This document shows, piece after piece, positions 36,473 through 47,344 of a stretch of DNA of 64,000 nucleotides; position 1 is the stretch's first letter, and every line of letters begins with the position of its first letter. Both the position numbers and the translations under genes were made by a program. The notes under the pieces were generated by a model. The model was given only the letters and a program-made list of their open reading frames with translations. It was not told the origin of the DNA and did no database searches. Origin of the DNA: Sycobia sp. Sy_11 (taxonomy: Eukaryota; Arthropoda; Insecta; Hymenoptera; Epichrysomallidae); NCBI GenBank assembly GCA_018907035.1, contig JACCIC010000200.1:682001-746000 (forward strand), in the 5' to 3' direction.

Positions 36473-36716
36473 AACTATTTAAAAATTAAAATTTGGTTCA
36501 TACATTACAATATACAAATACAATTTACAATTACAGGTTTCTTTTCTTCCAATTACAATTATTGTTAAAAAATGCACTTTAAAAAAATTGAAGTCAATTG
36601 TATGCTTATCCTGAAAATTCAAAGAACGCCATAAAAATCTAGTTTTTCTAAATTATCTTATAAAATACGCAGTTTTAAAAAGAATTATTCACCAAAATTA
36701 TGGATTCCGTCTGGGT

Positions 36717-36832
36717 ATAACATCTACAAGGCATATCCAGAATTCCTTGTAGAAGTCGTGCCGAGATACCTAGATAGCGTATTCCCACGTCCGAATACGT
36801 AACTAGCAAATTATCTGTAGAAGTCGTCTATA
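36717..36832 (+). repeat. 60 bp satellite, about two diverged units
   Basis: TTGTAGAAGTCGTGCCGAGA, CACGTCCGAATACG and TGTAGAAGTCGTC match the satellite unit. Confidence 0.65.
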
Positions 36833-36858
36833 TATTTTTTCTATATATATATATATAT

Positions 36859-38207
36859 TGTAACGGGGTGGGTTCAATTGTGCGGTTTTCACTTTGCCGC
36901 ACGCGAAATTTCTTTAGCAGAGGAAAAAAAAGGAACGCACTTTTCTTTTTTCCGTTATTTATTTAATGAACATCAGAGGGGTAGGCGTTCGAAATGGAAC
37001 GCCGAATTTAAACTATCCCCCAAACGTTGGGCGCCATTTTTAACGGGGTGGGTTCGATTGTGCGAACTTCCGTTCGAACACCGACGCGCGACCGTTCCAG
37101 TACGGCCCGCGCGCAACCCACGTTGCTCTTGCTTCTCGCCGTGCGGGGAATCTACATCCGTCGGCAGCGGAGTCCCGGCGCGCCGCGACGCGCCGGCCCG
37201 TTACAAAGAAAGAAATCGGCCCGTGAATACGCGAGCCTACTCACCTGTCTCGTGCACGGTGTTCTGGCAACGAGGACCACGTCCGCAGCAAGCTTAGATT
37301 GCACGGCGGAAGGACTTCGCCGTGCTCGCGGAGGCGGGGGATCCTGCGTTCGATATCGAGGCGATGCTGGAAAAGAAGCAGGGAATATAGGAGCCGATAG
37401 GAAGGAAGGAAAGAAAGCACGGAAACAGACGCGGACGTGTTAATAATGTACAAGATTTATTCAACACCGCAATCTCCCGTCATACAAAATTAAAGGCCGC
37501 GAAGCTCGCGCGCCTACAATGAACAACCCGAAGGACGCAGGCCGCAATATGCGCGCACGCTCTCTCTCTCTCTCTCTCTCTCTCTCACGCACACTCGTCC
37601 GCCCGCTGGCGGGGCGCCTCGCAAAGGCGCACACGAATAGACTAACCTGTGTGAGAAGGGGCGTCCCTCAGGAATACCGGCGTGGACGCCGGACGACACA
37701 CGCAATCACTCGCGGACGCAGAACGGCAGCGATCCGCCAGCACCATCTGCGCGGATGTCGCACGAACGCGAACGCTGATTCGGTCGTCACAAGACGACGA
37801 CGCGCGTAGCAGGGCCTCCTGCTCGACCCGTTGGTGCTGACAGCCGTTGGCTCTCGCGGGCGGTCCTGGCGGTCTCGCCTGCACTTCCTCCTCGCTGGCC
37901 TGGGACACGTCGTTACACACGGCGCGGGCCTTGGTGCGAGGGCGGTCTTCCTCCCGCGTCGTTTCGAGCACGTGCGCAAAACCACGAAATCGTAATTTTT
38001 CTTTTCTATACGGCTCGGACGCACGTGGCTTTTCTCTCTTGCCTCGAAACACATGTAAAAAAGAAATTACTCTGTTCTCCTCTCCGTGACGGCCCTTCGC
38101 TCCCCCTTCCCCCCGCTCTGCCCTTCTCTGCCGCCTGAGGTCGTGCAGTGTTTATGGTTGCCGCACGCGCCGCGGCTGACGAGTCGCATTTCGATCACGG
38201 CTTCGTT

Positions 38208-38210
<3 letters not shown>
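36859..38210 (-). mobile_element. GC-rich LTR retrotransposon remnant: 5' LTR, PBS and end of 3' LTR
   Basis: On the minus strand it begins TGTAACGAAGCC at 38210. Near 37037 an LTR end CCACCCCGTTA is followed by TGGCGCCCAACGTTTGGG (a Lys-type primer-binding site by its TGGCGCC start), then by ~160 bp that ends CCACCCCGTTACA at 36859. Internal genes and most of the 3' LTR are deleted. ATAT flanks both sides. It contains a (CT)n tract at 37561-37587. The long open frames on both strands here come from its GC-rich composition and show no domains. Confidence 0.6.
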
Positions 38211-38260
<50 letters not shown>

Positions 38261-38281
38261 ATATGTATATATATATATATA
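38211..38281. repeat. (TA)n with (GT)n interruption
   Basis: A dinucleotide array lies between the LTR remnant and the adjacent mariner. Confidence 0.9.
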
Positions 38282-39439
38282 TTAGGAGGCGAACTTAGTT
38301 TCCGACCTTCACGTTTACATGGCGATTATAAATACGACAAAAACCCAGATATGTCAAATATTTGACTAGTATTTATTTTTTAGCTTTGGCGTTTACCAAT
38401 AAAATTTAGTTAACAGGCGCCATCATTTGTGTAAAAATTATAATTTTCGGATCAGTGAAAAATGAATCGTGAGAAATTTTTTTTTCGACATGTCCTTTTT
38501 CACTATTTTATATTTGACAAAAATTGTAGCCGAAACTTATTGCTTGCCTCAAGACGATTATCGCGAACTAGCTCCATTGCTTTCAAAATGTAAAGAGTGG
38601 TTTCAGCGGTTTAGAAGTGGAGATACTGATGTTAAGGACAAAAAACGTTCTGGACAACCGAACAAGTTTGAAGATAGTGAATTGGAAGCATTATTGGATG
38701 CAAACTCAGCTCAAAGGCAGAAAAAACTTGCTAAATCAGTTAGAAACCAGTGACAGAGCAGTTAGTAAACGTTTAAATGTGATGGGAAAGATTCATAAAG
38801 AAGGAAAATGGATGCCACCCGATTTGACAGATATTATCATTATCAATCGATAGAACATCGCACTGTCTTTGTCTGCCAGGTAAAAAAAGAAGAGTTTTCT
38901 TTCGCGTATTGAGACTAGCGATGAAAAGTGGTTCTACTATGACAAATCTAAACGTAAAAAGTCATGGGTGGTTCCAGGCCAACCGTTCACAACGTTCAAA
39001 AGGTATTGCTGTGCATTTGGTGGACCAGTAGATGGTACTGAACTACGAGCTACTAAAACCGAATAAAATTTCCAAAAGAAATTGATCGAATATATGTCAG
39101 CAATCTCGAGCAATAGGCGCAAAGTAATTCACTTACATGAGAACACTGTTGACGCACCAAGCATACTGGCTATTCTGATTACTACCTATTCAGATCGATG
39201 CAGCACGATCTCGTTGATACACACTTTCGACATGTTCAAGAAATGCGAGAATTTGTGGATGATAGGATCACCTCGAAACCACCATCGCTCTTTCGCCACG
39301 GTATCACCATATTGCCAAAAAAGATGAGAAAAAGTAGAAAATGACGGAAAATATCTTGATTAAGATAACGTCCATCCATTTCCCATCAGAACTGTCTTTT
39401 TCTGTTAAAAAAAAGTCAGAAACCAAGTTCGTCTCCTAA
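38282..39439 (+). mobile_element. Mariner, near full length, inactivated (plus strand)
   Basis: The tip TTAGGAGGCGAACTTAGTTT at 38282 and inverted TTAGGAGACGAACTTGGTTT at 39439 are flanked by TA (38280-38281, 39440-39441). Transposase similarity is spread over all frames: DKKRSGQPNKFEDSELEALL (38635-38700), then WMPPDLTD, WFQANRSQRSKG (near 38970) and C-terminal traces to about 39330. Frameshifts and stops are numerous. Same family as 32495-33682. Confidence 0.85.
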
Positions 39440-39911
39440 TATATTAGAGTTGCATTTCTTAACAAATTTTTTTGATTTTTGCTGTCTGTGATATAAATGC
39501 TGAGTATTGTTGTAATTTTTACTAGAAAATTATTCTCTATCTAATGAATATTTCTTACTTATTAGACAGTTACTTATTTTCAATATTAATATGAATAATT
39601 TTATAAGAATAATATGACAGTTTACATTATAAACTGAAAGCTAATGATTTAAAGCAATTGAATCAATATCTATTCTATTTTTAAAAAATTCTTATTATAT
39701 TACATTTCCAAATATATCTTTATAATTTCAAAAAAGCTAAGTTGAATGAATCCTTACCAATGAATATATATCAATCGTTTTTAATTTTTTATATAAGAAT
39801 TATAAAAGCTGTATGATATATTGTAGTAGTTTTTATATAGTGAAATGATTGACTTGATTATTGGAAATATAACTATAATTTAAGTTCTTTCTTATGTGCC
39901 ATGTCTTACAG

Positions 39912-40128
39912 AATGTCAATGCCCTCAAGTACGGTAATACGAACTTGATGAATAACGAGATAATGGAAAAAACTATCCCAGCGTTGAAATCAACTTACAC
40001 ATCTCAGTCACGAGACAATACCGATTGTCCACCCTCGTCGAAGTCAACAATGGCGAATCGTCTTCTCGACTGGTTTTCCGTCGTTATGGCTGATTCGAAG
40101 CATCAGCGCCAGTATTCTAAATCTCGAG
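39912..40128 (+). CDS. Cow: Testican/Cow exon: start of the SPARC-type calcium-binding domain
   Basis: The acceptor GTCTTACAG| begins phase 0 and the donor CGAG|GTACAA ends with one base. The 72 codons start NVNALKYGNTNLMNNEIM and contain MANRLLDWFSVVMADSKHQR. The amphipathic NRLxDWFxxV helix is the entry to the SPARC-type EC domain in testicans. The middle is Ser/Thr-rich. The phase-0 start fits only the GC donor at 28794, which makes the two exons mutually supporting. The frame runs open to 40205 beyond the donor without meaning. Confidence 0.85.
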
Positions 40129-40870
40129 GTACAATCATTTCAGATTCCAACGACTTACATTGTATAAAATTTCACACATTTTTGACTCCAGTTTATCGCA
40201 CATAGATAATAACTCACTACAAAATCTACTTGATTTGCATTAATAATGATCATATTGTGCAAAATATGTTTGATATAATATTTAAGCGTTATTTTTTTAA
40301 CCCTATTAATTTAAATTATATTTTGTCTGCATAGAAAACATTCGGCATATTATTTTATAAATCTAAAAAATATATATTTAGTACAGACATGGAAATGTAT
40401 TCCATTTTATCGATTTATTAATCAGTACATACATTTTTTTAAATTTGAAGCAATGAGTAATAAATATATGAAAATTATTAGTCCTCATTATTGTAAATCT
40501 TAATCTACAATAATGAGTTGTACATTTTTTTCGTCCTCTATTCCAATAGTATAAATATTTTCTTTGGTTTGTTCAGATCAAGCTGTGAATGAGATCGATG
40601 ATAATGTAAATGTTTACATTTATATTGATATAAAATATTAATCTAAAACTTCAAAATGAAGCTAAACGAAATAATCTAATTTTATTCAAAATTTGTAAGC
40701 ATCTATTTATATAAATGTAAGCAGTATTCGTAATTTTGTGAAGTAAAAAAGCATAGTTATGAAAGAAAAAAAAATGTAAAATAAAATATTGAGATATAAA
40801 CATTTTTAAATAAATAAAAAAATTCAACTTGCGAAACTGTGAAACAAGAAAAATATACTTTTATTAGTAG

Positions 40871-41030
40871 GCCACTTTCCTATTGGTTGTCAAAATGAAG
40901 TGCGATGGATGTTTGGACATTTGGATACTGATATTGATGGTAAAATCTCCTTATCGGAGCTCTATGGATTGGAACATGACCAAAACGAACCGTGCTTGAA
41001 ACCATTCCTTGACGCCTGTGATATTGACGG
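40871..41030 (+). CDS. Cow: Testican/Cow exon: EF-hand of the calcium-binding domain
   Basis: The acceptor TTAGTAG| supplies the two bases needed after the previous exon. The donor is GACGG|GTTCGT (weak but in place). It encodes IGCQNEVRWMFGHLDTDIDG and then KISLSELYGLEHDQNEPCLK, followed by PFLDACDIDG. The loop DTDIDGKISLSE (40924-40959) is a complete canonical 12-residue EF-hand. EPCLKPF and the paired cysteines match the testican domain. The exon should join in phase 2 to the second EF-hand and thyroglobulin region, not found downstream within 23 kb. Confidence 0.85.
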
Positions 41031-42340
41031 GTTCGTATACTATTCCTATGGAGATATTGTTATTTACTTTTTTTTAAGTATTTTTCAACTATAAATAGCT
41101 TTAATTCGATTTACCCCAAATCAAGGCTGCTTTATATTAAAAAAAATTAAATTTATATGTAATGTTAGAATACATTAATAGTATTTTATTGGAATTTATT
41201 TTCAATTTATTTTTGATAGTTCAACTTAAATACTCAGATTCTTTTACTCATAAAATGGAATTTACTCAGGTATTCTATATCGATTTAGATAATATTTGAA
41301 AAATGTTACTCTATATTAAAATAAGACAATATTTTTTTTATTCATTAAGAAAATGTTCAAGAAAATTTTTTTCACGCGAGAGTCCCTCTCACTATCCAAG
41401 AACTGCTCTCTTTTGCCTGATATCTCTACCCACAATCAAGTTAGTTCACCAAAATCTATAAGTAAGCCATGCATTCGGGTTTATAACATTTTTTAGAGAT
41501 ATTTCTTTAGTGTGTATTATACAGTTCTTTTACATTTCTACCAAAATCACACTTTAAGACTTGTATAAGTCGTGCTTATTTGCTATATCGTTCTATAAAG
41601 CTTATCAGTCTGTTGATTTCTGTGGTATTGACTTCTTGTGAACATCTTTCAGAGGTTTATATTAACCTATACAACTTTGAGATGATCTGTTTCTAAGAGT
41701 AGTTCATAGGCCATCAGAGTTTAAAATATCAGTTAAATATAAATAAGTTTTTGCTTACGTAGTTCTAACCTCGAACATTTCTGAAACATATCTGGGTACA
41801 GACATCGGAGAACTTAACGAATAAATGGATACCTTACCTTTTTGGTCTTATAGGCTTCTAGCTAACTATGGGACTGCTCAGATATTAGAATAGTACATAT
41901 CAAAATAAATTCTAGTTATTCCAAAAAGAACAGGTGTTAATACTATAAATAACCAGTATATTTTGAAAATTCAATCAGCTTATTAATTATTAAATTAACT
42001 TTTAATTATTAAAACTTTCATTCTCTTACTAATGAAATAAGAAAGTTTAACTAATATATTAGAAGAATTCTGTATGAATTTTGTATCAATATAAATAACT
42101 AGCATCTCCCACCTCAGCTTCGTTCCAGATAATAATTTAAACTACTTATTAAACAGCTTGACAATATCTATATGAAAAATACTCTATGTATAAAGCTATG
42201 TTCAAATCGATAATTTTAATCATTGTAGCTTCTATATAAATAACTAATTCAAAGCAGCGTCTGCTTAAAAAGGTGATATTTCACAGCTCACAGTTGGAAT
42301 TGCTAATTAAATTTTTGGGATATTTAATTTAAAATATATT
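41031..42340. other. AT-rich intronic DNA with one dispersed repeat copy
   Basis: About 42100-42230 (TAGCATCTCCCACCTCAGCTTCG then ACAATATCTATAT) resembles 58250-58370. No coding blocks otherwise. Confidence 0.5.
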
Positions 42341-42349
42341 ATGTATCTC

Positions 42350-42670
42350 AACACGAGTTCTACCGGAAGTTTGTAGAATTGGCCCCACACCTGGCCATGG
42401 TGTTCTACCGTTCGAACACGTAATTCCACAGAGAAATCATCCGGAGACATCTAGATCTCGTATTCCGCTGTCTGCACATGAATTTTACAGTAGGATTGGT
42501 CCCAAAACATCTGGACATTATATTTTACCGTTCGAATTCAAATTCCCCGTAAAATTTGTCTCATTATACCTAGACATCGTATTCTACCATCCGAATAAAA
42601 TCTCTCCGTAGAAGTTGTTCCGACATATCTAGACAACATATTGTACTGTACGACACTGCAATATTTAGCC
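42350..42670 (+). repeat. 60 bp satellite, about five diverged units
   Basis: Units carry variants of CCGTAGAAGTTGTTCCGACA, CTAGACATCGTATTCTACC and CCGTTCGAACACG. They are more diverged than the main array. Confidence 0.7.
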
Positions 42671-42709
42671 GTAGGAGCTGTATGTAATATGTATATAAGT
42701 AGATAAGCT

Positions 42710-42867
42710 AAAAGGGTTCTAGATCACTTTCGGTGATTCAGAATTCTATTAACGCATAACACTGACGTTAAACAGCCCTGACGTCACGCGGCTCATAGTT
42801 CTAAATTACTTCAGATGATCCAAAACTCTCCTAGCTTACATCACTGATATCATGCAGCCCTGAGGTC

Positions 42868-42909
<42 letters not shown>

Positions 42910-43730
42910 TATGTAGTTATCTCTTACAGTGTGCGGATCTCTGAAACACCCGAAGTAATCTAAATCTCTCTTAGTGTACAGCGCGCCGTTTTTTAATTTC
43001 AATATGTCATTTAATCTCACTATGTCACACGGCCTGTAGCAGCGTCCACAAGAGAGATTGCGCTATATACTTTTCTCTCTGTCTGCTCTAGTTGAGTGTT
43101 AGAGGGACAAAATTGATATAGGTCTCTTATTCCCTGTAGTACACGCTGAATTCCATATGAGAAGGAATAAGAGCCTCAGTACTCTCTTAGCTTATAGTGT
43201 GCTCGAGACTGTACAATATTCCTTTCTCTATTGCGGCGTGCACAGGAGCTAGATGGAGAGAGAACAATATACTTCTCTCTCTATCTGTCAGGGCTCTTCT
43301 CCATTTCCTACGCACTTGCCATGGTTGAGTTAGCGTCCATGTCATGGACCACTGATGTTTAAGTCAGTTCGAGCAGGACGACTGGATTATTTTCAACAAA
43401 ATTAACACAGGTATTAATATCATAAAGTGACACCATTGTCAATGTACTTTAAACTAGTGGGTATCTAACTGGTTGAAGCTCTGATTTAAGACTGATAATA
43501 AAAACTCCTTCTCAACTTCTCTCATGCTGTCAATTAGAATTTTTTTTCACTACTTTCTCTTTTTTCTTAATTCATAGTCCTTCTCCGTTTCCGACGCCGG
43601 TTGCCACAGTCGAGTTAGTATCAGTATGCAAGATGACCTGTTGTTTATATCACAGTCAGTTGGAGCTCTTCTAATGCTTACATTCGAGTCAGTTTGAGCA
43701 GTAGAGGAGGACGTTTTAATTGACTTCTGT
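42710..43730. repeat. Diverged tandem and direct repeats with (GA)n
   Basis: Loose ~90 bp repeats with CTGA..TCATGCAGCCCTGA and CACCCGAAGTAATCTAAA-type phrases occur at 42720-42980, followed by (GA)n at about 42870-42906. A direct duplication pairs about 43305-43385 with 43565-43715 (CTTCTCC.TTTCC.ACGC, then GAGTCAGTTTGAGCAG-like). Confidence 0.45.
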
Positions 43731-44366
43731 TGTATTTCGTATGTAGATAGAGATAAAGAAGATTTTTCTACACAAAGATTGTTCTACGGTAACCCATTAT
43801 AGTTACGTTCTAACCATTGATTCTCACTTTTCTTTCTCAGAAAGTCTAGACCATTCTTTCGATGCTTGAAACAAATATCTAATGGTGCATCGTCTTCAAG
43901 AGTAAGTATTGTGAAAATAAATTTATTCTAAGAGTTTTTGAAGCTTTTTACGTCTATAATGTACTGCATAATGAGTAAGAATACCTTTTTGTTTTTCAAT
44001 TGTTTTTATAGACAAATAAACATCCCCACCATTCTATATAAGTAAACCGAAGCTGTAAGGTTACATTGTATAGATTTAAACCTGAAACTGTTCATATTTA
44101 TATATATACAGGCCGACGATGGATTAGCAAGTAATGAGACAAGGGAGGGAGAAAGCACATCTTATTAAATTAAACGCTTTTTAGTTTTAACGCTTTACGT
44201 TCTGCTTCCTTCGCCTTCTACGCCCCTAATGCATGCGATATTTCGCCTCTCGCATACCGCCCCTCTTCCTCACCAGATCTGTCCTGGGCCCCAGCAAAGC
44301 TGAGCACATTTTTTTGTATCGACCATGTCTGCCGTCCTCATGCTCGAGGCGGACACATACACTGTT

Positions 44367-44369
<3 letters not shown>

Positions 44370-44422
<53 letters not shown>
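44370..44422. repeat. (TA)n microsatellite
   Basis: An array next to the left arm of the Penelope-like element. Confidence 0.95.
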
Positions 44423-44425
<3 letters not shown>

Positions 44426-44770
44426 TAATAAATATTTTTTTTTTATTGGTCTTACAGTCGAATCAATTCCATCCAAAAATAAAATAAAATAAAAATAAAA
44501 AATAAAAATAATAATAAGAAATAAAAAAAAAAAATAAAAAAAATAAAAAAAAAAATAAAAATAAAAATAAAAATAAAAATAAAATAAAAAAATAAAAATT
44601 AAAAATAAAAATTAAATTAAAAATTAAATTAAAATTATAATGACAGTCAGACTGTCCTTGTTTACATTCACCCCCGTAGACTAATCTGAAAATAAAATAT
44701 TAGCTGAAAAAATTCTTTGTTAGTAAAGTGCAGTCTGACTGTCCCCAACACCCTTACCTAATTGAAGAGT

Positions 44771-44810
44771 TGTCCAACGTTTCGAGCTCGCTACGGCTCC
44801 TCATCAGGGA
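44771..44810 (-). ncRNA. Hammerhead-ribozyme-like motif, left arm
   Basis: The minus strand reads CTGATGAG (44807-44800), a GAGC/GCTC stem around CGTAGCGA, then GAAAC (44783-44779) and GTTGGAC. The two conserved core boxes are perfect. Stem III and the cleavage triplet are not clear by eye. Penelope-like elements are an established home of hammerheads. Confidence 0.55.
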
Positions 44811-44912
44811 CTAATCTTAACCTTATATTCTAATCTATATATACCCATCCCCACTATCAAATTTCGTAAATTAAATATAAATTCCCCCTCTACACGAATT
44901 GTCCAAAACCAA

Positions 44913-45932
44913 TCAATTTAATAAGGAATGATAAACACTGTCCAATCTACCAGACTCTAACATTAAATTCACATTATTTCGATTCTTGGAAATGTGAATA
45001 CTTTCAAGACTCTCCCGTTTATACTTATTATTAATACCATGTTCCAAAATATCCACATTCACAAAATCAAAAAAATGTAAAAACTTTAAACAATGCTCTT
45101 TTAAACCAGAAGTAATATGTGAGCTACGTAAACTATATTTATGCTCATAAATTCTCTTTTTTAAATATCTACCTGTTTGTCCAATATAGTATTTATCACA
45201 ATCCATGCAATTAATCTTGTAAACAACTCCTGACTTTAAGCATAAATCATCCTTATCTTTGCAATTATTAAACAATCTACTTAAATTATTGCGATTTTTA
45301 AAGAAAATTTGAATGTTATATTTCCGAAAATTTCTTTTTATTCTTTCAGATAATCCTCGAACATATGGTAAGACAATAATTTTGCCTCCGTTAAAATCAA
45401 TTCCTGCACTATGTCTATTTTCGGTATTATAAATGTCAAACAATCTCTCAGCAATCAATCTATTAATAAATTGAATTGGATAGCCATTATTAATAAAAGT
45501 CTCTCTTACTATCTGTAAATTATTTTGTCTAAAATCTTTATGTGACAATTTAATTGCTCTGTCAATGACACCTCTCAATGCTCCAATTTTGTTTCCGAAT
45601 TGGTGGTGTGAATTAAAATCTAAAAACCTACCTGACCAAGTAGGCTTTCTGTACCAATTAAGTTTTACCTTATTATTACTACATCTAATTACATTAATGT
45701 CCAAAAAACTTAACTGACTATTTACTTCAACCTCCCTTGTAAATTTAATTCTGTTATGTACAGAATTGAAAACATCCACCATTTCATCCACAAAAACTTC
45801 TGGAACAATTGTAAAGATATCATCAACATATCTCTTAAATATCATTGGTTCAAAAAGCAATTTTGACAAGGCTATACTTTCCAACTTTTCCATAACTAAA
45901 TTAGCTATAACCGGTGACAAAGGCGACCCCAT
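44913..45932 (-). CDS. Penelope-like RT (C-terminal part) with GIY-YIG endonuclease
   Basis: A 339-residue open frame. Residues 1-7 are MGSPLSP, an RT block. YVDD at 35-38 holds the catalytic aspartates and SQLSFLDIN at 72-80 is the next RT block. The linker carries many Lys/Asn. Residues 235-264 form the GIY-YIG nuclease: GVVYKI, the paired Cys of CMDC (242-245), YYIGQTGR (248-255) and KKRIYEH (258-264), followed by a Glu-containing ESLESIHI near 308. Penelope-like elements use this nuclease with an RT related to telomerase. The upstream RT fingers and palm motifs are missing, so the Met is internal and the protein is probably inactive despite the intact frame. Confidence 0.9.
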   Translation of the reverse strand: MGSPLSPVIANLVMEKLESIALSKLLFEPMIFKRYVDDIFTIVPEVFVDEMVDVFNSVHNRIKFTREVEVNSQLSFLDINVIRCSNNKVKLNWYRKPTWSGRFLDFNSHHQFGNKIGALRGVIDRAIKLSHKDFRQNNLQIVRETFINNGYPIQFINRLIAERLFDIYNTENRHSAGIDFNGGKIIVLPYVRGLSERIKRNFRKYNIQIFFKNRNNLSRLFNNCKDKDDLCLKSGVVYKINCMDCDKYYIGQTGRYLKKRIYEHKYSLRSSHITSGLKEHCLKFLHFFDFVNVDILEHGINNKYKRESLESIHISKNRNNVNLMLESGRLDSVYHSLLN

Positions 45933-46017
45933 TGGACAGAGGGGGAATTTATATTTAATTTACGAAATTTGGTGGTGGGGATGGGTATATATAGATTAGA
46001 ATATAAGGTTTAGATTA

Positions 46018-46058
46018 GTCCCTGATAAGGAGCCGTAGCGAGCTCGAAACGTTGGACA
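46018..46058 (+). ncRNA. Hammerhead-ribozyme-like motif, right arm
   Basis: An inverted copy of the left-arm motif with CTGATAAG at 46022 (one core G changed to A) and CGAAAC at 46045-46050. The core change should impair cleavage. Confidence 0.45.
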
Positions 46059-46429
46059 AGTCTTCAATTAGGTAAGGGTGTTGGGGACAGTCAGACTGCA
46101 CTTTACTAACAAAGAATTTTTTCAGCTAATATTTTATTTTCAGATTAGTATACGGGGGTGAATGTAAACAAGGACAGTCTGACTGTCATTATAATTTTAA
46201 TTTAATTTTTAATTTAATTTTTATTTTTAATTTTAATTTTTTTATTTTATTTTTATTATTTTTTATTTTTTATTTATTTATTTTTTTTTTTATTTCTTAT
46301 TTTCTATTTTTTATTATTATTTTTTTTTTTATTTTTATTTTATTTTTATTTTTATTTTATTTTATTTTTGGATGGAATTGATTGGACTGTAAGACCAATA
46401 AAAAAATATTTATTAATTTGTATATGGGC

Positions 46430-47060
46430 AGTCGACAGAAGTACAATTCATTTGTTATATATATATATATTCGCAACTTCTTATGATCTGTTTTTTCACT
46501 CTTTACAAGTTACTGATATTTATAGAACTTCTTTAAACTTATAGAAAATAAATTATAGTGAATTCATTATTTTTTAAAACGTATATTCTTTTAATTATAT
46601 TAAATTATCGTCTTAAATTATATTATATTAAGTGTATATATATTATATTAAATATTATAAATTATTAATATTATTAAATTATATTATATTAAATGGCATT
46701 ATTAAAATATTATCAGGATGCCATTCAGCCGCCTCAAGAACCCTGTTTGTTTGCATAAAGAAGTATGGCTGATAGTGAGGATATTGTTTGATGGATGGAT
46801 TATGCGTCTGCAACAATCTCATCGATAAACTATCTCATGAAAAATACTAGTATCGTATGAGACACGATATTACGTTACACTTGCAAATCATTTGCAAAGC
46901 ATTTTTTGCAAATTAAATAGCTATGTCCAAAAGTTAGTAACTGAACGCATAAGGAGAACGATAATGTAACTTGAAGCAATGTTAAATCAACTTTCAACAA
47001 TTGTATAAAATCTGGAATTGTGATGAAGATGAAACATCAAGATATTCATGTATTTTTAGA
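46430..47060. other. AT-rich non-coding DNA
   Basis: TTATATTAAA-type low-complexity repeats occur at about 46600-46700. No coding sequence recognised. Confidence 0.6.
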
Positions 47061-47240
47061 TGATGTATTTCTATTGGTTAATCGGCAAATTTTTTTATAT
47101 TATTTAACGTCCCTCTATTTATGCTTCCAAAATATTGGTTCTAATCAGCGACGGAGGTCTACGATGGATTTGTTAAATAAAGCACATGTAAATTATTACA
47201 GTGGTGCTTGTGTCAATCAGACGAGACCGGGATTTGAAAT
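47060..47240 (+). repeat. Dispersed repeat shared with 28150-28330
   Basis: The second copy of the CAGCGACGGAGGTCTACGAT family, in the same orientation. Confidence 0.65.
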
Positions 47241-47344
47241 CAGCAAATTAAACTAACTTTACAAAATCTTACAACTATTAGAATTAATACAGTGCTCTAT
47301 GCAGAGTACCTTGTATCTAAAAATTTAGAATAAATAGTTGAAAT

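Larger units (their letters stand above)
44422..46425 (-). mobile_element. Penelope-like element with inverted terminal arms
   Basis: The left arm (44422-44891) and right arm (45938-46420) are inverted near-copies of about 470-483 bp. Each has an outer TTAATAAATATTTTTT and TTACAGTC edge, a long A/T-rich pentamer-like tract, the terminal CAGTCAGACTGTCCTTGTTT, a hammerhead-like motif and an inner TTAAATATAAATTCCCCCTC boundary. Between them lies one uninterrupted ORF. Inverted terminal repeats are known for Penelope-like elements. The RT is truncated at its N-terminus, so the copy is a 5'-deleted insertion. Confidence 0.85.

Noticed and set aside
36878..38052. Several 130-codon open frames on both strands.
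   Set aside because: They overlap each other in a GC-rich LTR remnant, lack motifs and run through (CT)n tracts. Composition explains them.
43846..43902. A possible next Cow exon: strong acceptor TTTCTTTCTCAG, a TGGTGC (Trp-Cys) pair and an AAGA|GTAAGT donor.
   Set aside because: The Trp-Cys frame has stops in the exon and does not match the phase left by the 41030 donor. The phase-correct frame gives no testican-like residues.
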